Shown one piece after another: positions 55,041 to 60,990 of a DNA stretch of 60,990 nucleotides. Each line of letters opens with the position of its first letter. The stretch's first letter is position 1. The stretch lies in contig CASEAJ010000060.1 in NCBI GenBank assembly GCA_949285425.1, positions 1-60,990 of the forward strand, read 5' to 3'. Under the pieces are notes generated by a model. That model was not told the origin of the DNA and did not search any database. It saw only the letters and a list, made by a program, of their open reading frames with translations. Source of the stretch: an uncultured Porphyromonadaceae bacterium (GTDB taxonomy: Bacteria; Bacteroidota; Bacteroidia; Bacteroidales; Paludibacteraceae). Position numbers and translations under genes: made by a program.

Positions 55041-58000
55041 ATGAAAAGATATGTTATGATATTATCCGGACTCCTGCTGCTGTCGGGGTGTGTGGACAAT
55101 TTCTTCCAACCGGATATCGAAAACGACGGGTCATTGGAGATACAGATTTACAACCACATTCTGCAGACGGCAGAGACCCGGGTGAACGACGAAGGATTTT
55201 GCGACGGAGATGCCGTAGGCATTTATGTGGTGAACTACGAGAACGGTGGTCCGGGTGAATTGAAACCCGAGGGCAACCAGGCCGACAATGTCAAATTCAC
55301 CCTCAACGAAGCCGAAGGCCGGTGGGTGCCGCTTGCCCCGATTTATTACCGGGACAAGAACACCCACGTGGACATTTACGGTTATTACCCCTACGCAGCT
55401 CCAACCTCCATGACCGGGTATGCGTTCGAACTGCAGAAAGACCAGTCGCAGGATGCTTCGGAAGGGAAAATAGGCGGTTATGAAGCCAGTGATTTCCTGT
55501 GGGGAAAAGCGGCCGATATAGTTCCGGCATCGTCTCGGGTGAACATTCAGTTCCAGCATATCATGTCGGGGGTGAGTGTGTCGCTGGTCGAGGGTACCGG
55601 GTTTGTAGGCGGCGAATTCGCCTTGCTCGACAAGTCGGTGCTGGTGACCAACACGGTCAGGAAAGCGGTCATCAACCTCGCTACCGGTGTTGCCACGGCC
55701 ACCGGTGAGGTGCCTTCCACCGGCACGATACCCTACAGCAAGGACGGCACTTTCCGTGCCATTGTTGTGCCGCAGGCGGTCGGCGCTTCCGTGCCCCTGT
55801 TCAGCATCACCGTCGACGGCATGCCCTACGTGTTCAGAAAGTCGGAGGCTTTCACCTACGTGCCCGGCAAACTGCACAAATTCACCATCGAAGTTTCCAA
55901 AAAGAGTGTCGGAGGGCTTGAGTTCAAGCTCCTTGGCGAAAGCATAACCGCGTGGGAGGCCGACAACATCTCGCACGACGGCGAGGCCCGGGAATACATT
56001 GTGTTCAATTGCCCCGAGGGCGGCAAGCTGCAAGAAACCGTCGTTGCCTCCGGCAAGGACTACACTAAAATAAAGAACCTGAAAGTCACCGGAAAAATAG
56101 ACCAAAGGGACTTTAAATTTATGAGAACTGACATGACCGTCCTTCAGTCCATCAACCTCAAGGAGGTTGAGATAGTAGAATATTATCAAGATATCAATTA
56201 CCCGGGCCCGGCCAACGAGATACCTACCAGTGCTTTTTCAGAGAAATCGTCATTGCTCCGGTTTGTTTTCCCGGAAAAACTTACAAAGATTGGAGATTAT
56301 GCATTCACCAGAAGTAACCTCACCGGTTCGTTGATCATTCCGGAAGGAGTAACGGAAATTGGCAGAGACGCGTTCCTTAATTGTCCGCTAAACGGTACGC
56401 TTACGTTGCCGAACTCACTGAAAGCTATATCCGTTACGGCTTTTTATTGTTGTTCTGGCCTGATTGGAGAACTGAAGATTCCATCCGGTGTGACATCTAT
56501 AGAAAGTAGCGCATTTTACGGATGTGAAGGATTTACCGGGAACCTGATTTTGCCGGATGCGCTTGAAACGTTGGGACACGATGCATTTCGGAGTTGTAGA
56601 GGTCTGACCGGTTCATTGGTAATTCCGGCCAAAATAACTGAGATAGGAGATGGTTGCTTTTATGATTGCTCGGGCCTTAACGGACAGCTGACCCTTCCGG
56701 AAGGATTGACAGAAATTGGTCAACAAGCTTTTTTCAATTGTAAATTCAGAGGCGAACTGAATCTGCCCGAGGGGCTTACTGTCATTGGGGAAAGAGCATT
56801 TAGTTCCAATCAATTCTCGGGGAACCTGGTGATCCCTGAGGCCGTGGCCGTAATTAAGGAAGCTGCCTTTGCGTATTGTTCCCGCATGACCGGCACGGTA
56901 AAATTTCCTGAAGAGCTGATATCCGTATCGGCGGAGACTTTTAGCGGATGCAGTCAGTTGCAGGGGGTGATTCTGCCCAAGAACATAGAATCGGTAGGGA
57001 ACAATGCCTTCGCCTACTGCTTCCAGCTCAATGCCGTCACTTCGCTGGCGCAGAATCCGCCCCTGCTGGCGGCCAGTGCGTTCAACGGTGTGGCTAAGGA
57101 CAATTTCACGGTGGAAGTGCCGGAGGCAGCTGTGCCCAACTACAGCACGGCGCCGGTGTGGAAGGAGTTCAAACGCTTCTCCGCCAACCACGATTTTTCC
57201 ATCAGCCGGAACTTGTTGAAATGCCTCAATGCCTCGTACTCAAAAACGTTCGTGCTGAGGGCTCCTGCCGGTGAAAGCTGGTCTGTAGAATCGGCTCCGG
57301 ACTGGGTAACCGTTACTCCGGAATCGGGTGTAGGGAAGATGGATGTTACCGTGACCGTGGATGAACTTGACAGAAATGCCGGTTGCCGCGATGGTGAAAT
57401 AAAATTCCTGCTCAACGGCAAGGACTACCGCGCTTCGATGACCGTCGAACAGTATGACTATCAGTATGGCGACGGGGACGTGGTGACGCTTCAGCAGGCT
57501 TCGAAGGGTGGCGGAGTCAACCTGGTGTTTATGGGCGACTGCTTCGATGCGAAGGATATTTACGACGGCAAATACTACGACGGTGTCACCGAGGCGGTAG
57601 AGCATTTCTTTGCGGTTGAGCCGTACAAGACCTACAAGGACTACTTCAATGTCTACATGATATTCGGTCTCTCGCCCGATAGCGGTGTGGGGACGGTCAA
57701 CACCATCCGTGAAGCCAGGTTCGGTTCGGCCTACTCGCTGGGCGGCATCAAACCGGATGAAGCGGTCTGCTTTGAATATGCATGCAAGGCACCTATCAAC
57801 AATAATGTGTCGAACACTCTTGTAACCCTTATACTCAACACCAACGAATATGGCGGTATATGCTACATGTGGGGCGACGGTTCGGCCATAGCCTGCTGCC
57901 CCATGATCGAGGACGACTATCCTTTCGACTTCCGTGGAGTTGTGCAGCACGAGGCCGGCGGACACGGTTTCGGCAAGCTGGGCGATGAATACATCTACCA

Positions 58001-58457
58001 CAATGCCTTCATACAAACCTGTACATGTACCTGCTGTCCGCATGTGAATGAACTCAATGACAGCAAGCGGAGAGGCTGGTATGACAACCTGTCCCTGACG
58101 GGAAACATGGCGGATGTGCCCTGGAGCCACTTGATATTCGACCCTCAGTACTCGAATGTGGTCGATATCTACGAAGGCGGATACATGCACATGAGAGGGG
58201 TATTCCGTTCAGAGCCTAACAGTTGCATGAACAACAACATCCCTTATTTCTCGGCCATCTCCCGCGAATCCATCGTCAAACGGATAAAGAACTATGCCGG
58301 CGAAAGCTACGATTTCGAGGAATTCAAGCGGCTGGACGTGGCGCTGCCGGAAAGCACCGCCGGGACCCGCTCGGCCGGAGACGTGACGCCGACCTACCGC
58401 TCCTCAAGGCAGCACGCCCCGGTATATATGGGCGAGAAACCTGTGTTCAAGAAATGA
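55041..58457 (+). CDS. Multi-domain surface lipoprotein: fimbrillin-like, BspA leucine-rich repeats, BACON-like, M64-type metallopeptidase
   Basis: The 1138-residue protein begins with a lipoprotein signal (LLLLSGC, Cys 17). Domains in order: fimbrillin-like (about 25-300, with GIYVVNYENG, DIYGYYPY and SDFLWGKA like its neighbours); BspA-type LRR_5 repeats (about 365-715, units like LPEGLTEIGQQAFFNC); a BACON-like beta domain (about 730-807, SWSVESAPDWVTVTPESG); and an M64 (IgA peptidase-type) metallopeptidase region (about 815-1110) with H970-EAGGH and DEY at 982-984, later CMNNNIPYFSAISRESI. M64 peptidases normally carry HExxH; here the spacing is HExxGH. A Cys-rich patch (CTCTCC) follows the motif. 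It is likely a surface-exposed adhesin-protease. The middle part looks AT-richer than its flanks. Confidence 0.8.
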   Translation: MKRYVMILSGLLLLSGCVDNFFQPDIENDGSLEIQIYNHILQTAETRVNDEGFCDGDAVGIYVVNYENGGPGELKPEGNQADNVKFTLNEAEGRWVPLAPIYYRDKNTHVDIYGYYPYAAPTSMTGYAFELQKDQSQDASEGKIGGYEASDFLWGKAADIVPASSRVNIQFQHIMSGVSVSLVEGTGFVGGEFALLDKSVLVTNTVRKAVINLATGVATATGEVPSTGTIPYSKDGTFRAIVVPQAVGASVPLFSITVDGMPYVFRKSEAFTYVPGKLHKFTIEVSKKSVGGLEFKLLGESITAWEADNISHDGEAREYIVFNCPEGGKLQETVVASGKDYTKIKNLKVTGKIDQRDFKFMRTDMTVLQSINLKEVEIVEYYQDINYPGPANEIPTSAFSEKSSLLRFVFPEKLTKIGDYAFTRSNLTGSLIIPEGVTEIGRDAFLNCPLNGTLTLPNSLKAISVTAFYCCSGLIGELKIPSGVTSIESSAFYGCEGFTGNLILPDALETLGHDAFRSCRGLTGSLVIPAKITEIGDGCFYDCSGLNGQLTLPEGLTEIGQQAFFNCKFRGELNLPEGLTVIGERAFSSNQFSGNLVIPEAVAVIKEAAFAYCSRMTGTVKFPEELISVSAETFSGCSQLQGVILPKNIESVGNNAFAYCFQLNAVTSLAQNPPLLAASAFNGVAKDNFTVEVPEAAVPNYSTAPVWKEFKRFSANHDFSISRNLLKCLNASYSKTFVLRAPAGESWSVESAPDWVTVTPESGVGKMDVTVTVDELDRNAGCRDGEIKFLLNGKDYRASMTVEQYDYQYGDGDVVTLQQASKGGGVNLVFMGDCFDAKDIYDGKYYDGVTEAVEHFFAVEPYKTYKDYFNVYMIFGLSPDSGVGTVNTIREARFGSAYSLGGIKPDEAVCFEYACKAPINNNVSNTLVTLILNTNEYGGICYMWGDGSAIACCPMIEDDYPFDFRGVVQHEAGGHGFGKLGDEYIYHNAFIQTCTCTCCPHVNELNDSKRRGWYDNLSLTGNMADVPWSHLIFDPQYSNVVDIYEGGYMHMRGVFRSEPNSCMNNNIPYFSAISRESIVKRIKNYAGESYDFEEFKRLDVALPESTAGTRSAGDVTPTYRSSRQHAPVYMGEKPVFKK

Positions 58458-58511
58458 CGGCCCGGATAAACCGGTTGTAAAAAGAAAAACGGATTATAAA
58501 AAAAGGAACGT

Positions 58512-59399
58512 ATGATGAAAAAATATTTGTATATGATGCTTCTGCCGTTTGTGGCAGCTGCCTGCAGCGAAACGGGGGATATCGCTCCCGTTGACGACGG
58601 CTCCATGAAGTTTGAAGCCATCCATCCCAACGCTGTCACCCGGGTGGCAGACAACAGTTTTGAGGCCGGCGACAGCATAGGGCTTTTCGTGGTCGAATAT
58701 GACGGAGAGAGCCCACGGCCTCTGCAGATTTCGGGAAACTGGGCAAACAATGTCGCAACGGTGTTTTCGGCAAGCGGATGGACTCCTGAAAAGAAAATAT
58801 TCTGGAGTGAAAACAAGGTGGATGTTTATGGGTATTATCCCTACATGCCGCTTGTTTCAGTGGATGAGCAACCGTTTTCCGTATCGTTGGATCAGCGGGC
58901 TTCGGCATCTGGAGACGCCCCTGGCGGCTATGAGGCTTCCGACTTCCTCTGGGCCAAGACCGCAGCAGCCTCCGAGGAGGACGGAACCGTGTCGCTCGCC
59001 TTCAGGCACTGCATGAGCAAGCTGGTCGTGCAGCTTGTCAAAGGTCCCAACTATGAAGGCGATTTCCCCGATAATGCGGAAATGTTTCTGCATGGCACCG
59101 TGCCGTCGGCCCGGATAGACCTGGTGAACGGTGTGGTTGTAAAGGATATGTTCGGGCAGACTGAATCCATCCGGATGAGAAAGGTAGACGACGGCACCTA
59201 CGAGGCCATTGTCGTTCCCCAAAAGGTCGATACCCGGCAGCCGTTTGTAGAGATGGTTGTCGACGGAATATCCTACCTTCTTGAAAATACATTTACATTC
59301 AAGGCCGGAATGGTACATACACTGTCTCTTACGATTAATTCCAACCCTGGCCAGATAGAGATAGAAATAGGCGGGTCAGTCGGCGGCGGCTGGAACTGA
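58512..59399 (+). CDS. Fimbrillin-like (Mfa_like_1) surface lipoprotein
   Basis: The 295-residue protein has a lipoprotein signal ending AAAC (Cys about 18) and the fimbrillin block pattern of its upstream neighbours: VTRVADNSFEAGDSIGLFVV, VDVYGYYPYMP and ASDFLWAKT, then a C-terminal beta-rich region. It lies 54 bp after the M64 fusion gene and ends before a terminator (59467-59498), so the three genes probably form one operon. It may be a pilus subunit, anchor or tip protein. Confidence 0.82.
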   Translation: MMKKYLYMMLLPFVAAACSETGDIAPVDDGSMKFEAIHPNAVTRVADNSFEAGDSIGLFVVEYDGESPRPLQISGNWANNVATVFSASGWTPEKKIFWSENKVDVYGYYPYMPLVSVDEQPFSVSLDQRASASGDAPGGYEASDFLWAKTAAASEEDGTVSLAFRHCMSKLVVQLVKGPNYEGDFPDNAEMFLHGTVPSARIDLVNGVVVKDMFGQTESIRMRKVDDGTYEAIVVPQKVDTRQPFVEMVVDGISYLLENTFTFKAGMVHTLSLTINSNPGQIEIEIGGSVGGGWN

Positions 59400-59466
59400 T
59401 ATCCTGCTGAATGGAAGCTTGACCGGCAAAGGGATTGGGAGGAACTTCCGTTATGGATGAACATGT

Positions 59467-59498
59467 AAGGGGGATGGTCGGCCGGCCATTCCCCTTTT
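59467..59498 (+). terminator. Terminator of the fimbrillin/M64 operon
   Basis: AAGGGGGATGG (59467-59477) pairs with CCATTCCCCTT (59486-59496), one G-U pair, loop TCGGCCGG, followed by TT. Confidence 0.65.
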
Positions 59499-59592
59499 GG
59501 CGTCGGTTCCAATGTCAACAGACAGGCGGGCGGGAGGACCAAGCATCGCCTGGAAACGGAAAACGGCCCAATGAATGCTTGAATGAGATGAT

Positions 59593-60755
59593 ATGAAAAT
59601 AAATAATCTGATATTTTTCATGCTGTTTCTGTGCTTGTTTCTTTCGTGCGAAAAAGAACAGGAAGTAGAAAGAAACTGCCCAAGAACCGTTTTTCTGTAT
59701 TTTCCATGGTCAACGAATCTGACAGACTATTTTTACAACAACATTGCTGACCTGGAGAAATCCATACAGGAAAACGGATTGGATCATGGGAGAGTAGTGG
59801 TGTTTTTATCCACAAGTCCTTCTGAAGCAGAAATGTTTGAGATAACCCTTTATGACGGTTTGTGCAGACGGACTGTGCTGAAAGAATTGTACATCCGTCA
59901 TTTACCACAGAAGCCGGTCTGACGGAAATACTTGGAGACATGAAATACTTTGCGCCGGCGGAAAGCTACGCCATGATTATCGGTTGTCATGGTACAGGCT
60001 GGTTGCCGGTTGTACAAAGCCGTAGCAAGGCCAAGGATGGTTTTATGTATCATTGGAATTATGAAAACGTTCCCATGACGCGTTTCTTTGGTGGATTGTC
60101 TGCTGAATATCAGACGGACATAAGTACACTGGCCCAAAGCTTGTCCAACAACGGGTTGACTATGGAGTATATTCTTTTTGATGATTGCTACATGTCATCC
60201 CTGGAAGTTGCATACGAACTGCGCCATGTAACGAACTATATGATTGCCAGTCCGACAGAAGTGATGGTTTTTGGTATGCCCTATTCTACCATGGGCAAAT
60301 ATCTTTTGTCGGAGACTCCGGATTACAAAGCTATATGCGACTCCTTTTATCGGTTTTATTCCGACTATCAGTATCCTTATGGAACACTGGCTGTAACAGA
60401 CTGTTCTTACCTGGATGAACTGGCAGCATTGATGAAGCAGATTCATTCCAATTATTCTTTTGACAGTACACAAGTTGTGCATATTCAGCGTATGGATGGC
60501 TATTCACCCGTGATATTCTATGATTTGGGTGATTACGTTAGGGTGCTGTGTGGTACCGGTGCGGAAGAATATAATTGTTTTATTACACTGCTGGATAAAG
60601 TGGTCCCTCACAAAATACATACCGAAGAATTCTACACGGCCTCAAGAGGTCCTGTTGCTGTCGAACGGTTCTCTGGCATCACGACTTCCGAGCCAAGCAC
60701 AAACAGCAAGATGGTGGATTATCCGCAGACATCATGGTATATGGACACTTATTAA
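59593..60755 (+). pseudogene. Clostripain-like (C11) cysteine protease lipoprotein, interrupted by a frameshift
   Basis: Two overlapping frames together encode one C11-type protease. Frame 1 (59593-59922) gives a lipoprotein signal (LFLSC) and the first strands (RTVFLYFPWSTN, GRVVVFLSTSP). Frame 2 continues from about 59862 to 60755 with the catalytic region: GCHGTGW (His codon 59988) and DDCYMSSLEVAYEL (Cys codon 60186). The break lies between about 59862 and 59920 and matches a one-base deletion or a two-base insertion. It may be a true mutation, a sequencing error or, less likely, programmed frameshifting; no classical slippery heptamer is visible. Both catalytic residues are intact. Confidence 0.75.
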
Positions 60756-60890
60756 CCTCCAGATCCAAAGACCGGTTTGGGGGTAAGGGAATGAGGATGG
60801 AGCAAAATGTATGTAGACATACGATAAACCATAGGTGCCAGTTTTTATATCATTGCTGTCCGATAAAAAAATATCGAAGATATAAAAATA

Positions 60891-60924
60891 GGGCTGACTT
60901 CATTTGCGAGGTCAGCCCATTTTT
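60891..60924 (+). terminator. Hairpin terminator inside the IS left end
   Basis: GGGCTGACTTC (60891-60901) pairs with GAGGTCAGCCC (60908-60918), one G-U pair, then ATTTTT. Placed before the transposase, it would shield it from outside transcription or end transcription from the C11 side. Confidence 0.7.
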
Positions 60925-60960
60925 GTTAGATTACTGTCGCCAAACAAAATTAATCCAACT

Positions 60961-60990
60961 ATGGGCAAAAGTATACATTTTAGCGGACAG
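60961..60990 (+). CDS. IS4-family transposase, N-terminal end only
   Basis: The last 30 bases read MGKSIHFSGQ in frame, the start I recall for IS4-family (DUF4372-type) transposases of Bacteroidetes. The rest is cut off by the window edge. Identification rests on ten residues plus the IS-like upstream context. Confidence 0.5.
   Translation, partial: MGKSIHFSGQ

Larger units (their letters stand above)
60856..60990 (+). mobile_element. Left end of an IS4-family insertion sequence (runs beyond the window)
   Basis: CTGTCCGATAAAA (60856-60868) looks like a terminal inverted repeat. A protective hairpin (60891-60924) and the first codons of a transposase (60961) follow. The other end is outside the window, so size and target site duplication cannot be checked. 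A reverse-complement-like segment at 60978-60990 lies inside the transposase start. Confidence 0.5.

Noticed and set aside
59862..59922. Programmed -1 ribosomal frameshift in the C11 gene
   Set aside because: No X XXY YYZ heptamer or clear downstream stem; an indel is simpler.

Overview
The window is a chromosomal segment of a Bacteroidales bacterium, probably a gut Bacteroides, Phocaeicola, Prevotella or Paraprevotella relative. The evidence is promoters of the TTTG-N19-20-TAnnTTTG type, a MurE with the meso-DAP motif DNPR, a complete Bat (Bacteroides aerotolerance) operon, DUF4295 beside L28/L33, a TonB receptor paired with a DUF4249 lipoprotein, BACON and BspA-type repeats, and fimbrillin-like lipoproteins. 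The species cannot be fixed from sequence alone.

Region 1 (about 1-18.8 kb, + strand): a YeiH-type membrane protein, then the division and cell wall cluster mraZ-rsmH-ftsL-ftsI-murE-mraY-murD-ftsW-murG-murC-ftsQ-ftsA-ftsZ, followed by a cardiolipin synthase. It makes the lipid II precursor and the divisome; murF, ddl and murB are not in it. A candidate MraZ operator (10-bp-spaced TGGGG/TGGTG) lies before mraZ. Region 2 (18.9-27.2 kb): a LysE-type exporter, a prohibitin-like protein, a divergent TonB receptor/DUF4249 pair, and a lone two-domain beta-helix lipoprotein that resembles polysaccharide lyases or hydrolases.

Region 3 (27.5-37.6 kb, + strand): housekeeping genes. A sigma-54 activator without a receiver domain precedes lptE, a conserved hypothetical, secG, a TRIC/UPF0126 protein, DUF3109 and cinA. 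Then come rpmB-rpmG-DUF4295, ftsY, rimO, an HU protein, and an unusual HU-like protein with a membrane segment and a C-terminal LysM-like domain. Region 4 (37.8-48.4 kb): the MoxR/DUF58/BatA-E operon, a PAP2 phosphatase, ssb and a gamma carbonic anhydrase.

Region 5 (48.4-53.4 kb): a repeat-rich area around a small PspC protein, a PadR regulator and a large PspC/GIN-like membrane protein. Gaps hold a two-copy dispersed repeat, a four-unit 22-bp palindrome array and several covarying hairpins. Region 6 (53.4-61 kb) is the accessory part: a possible HNH-type nuclease, then two fimbrillin-like lipoproteins flanking a 1138-residue fusion of fimbrillin-like domain, BspA-type leucine-rich repeats, BACON-like domain and M64-type metallopeptidase with a HExxGH motif. 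A frameshifted clostripain-type (C11) protease and the start of an IS4-family element close the window. The fimbrillin/M64/C11 locus is the best candidate for an undescribed surface adhesion-proteolysis system. The HU-LysM protein is the best candidate for an undescribed nucleoid-to-envelope link.
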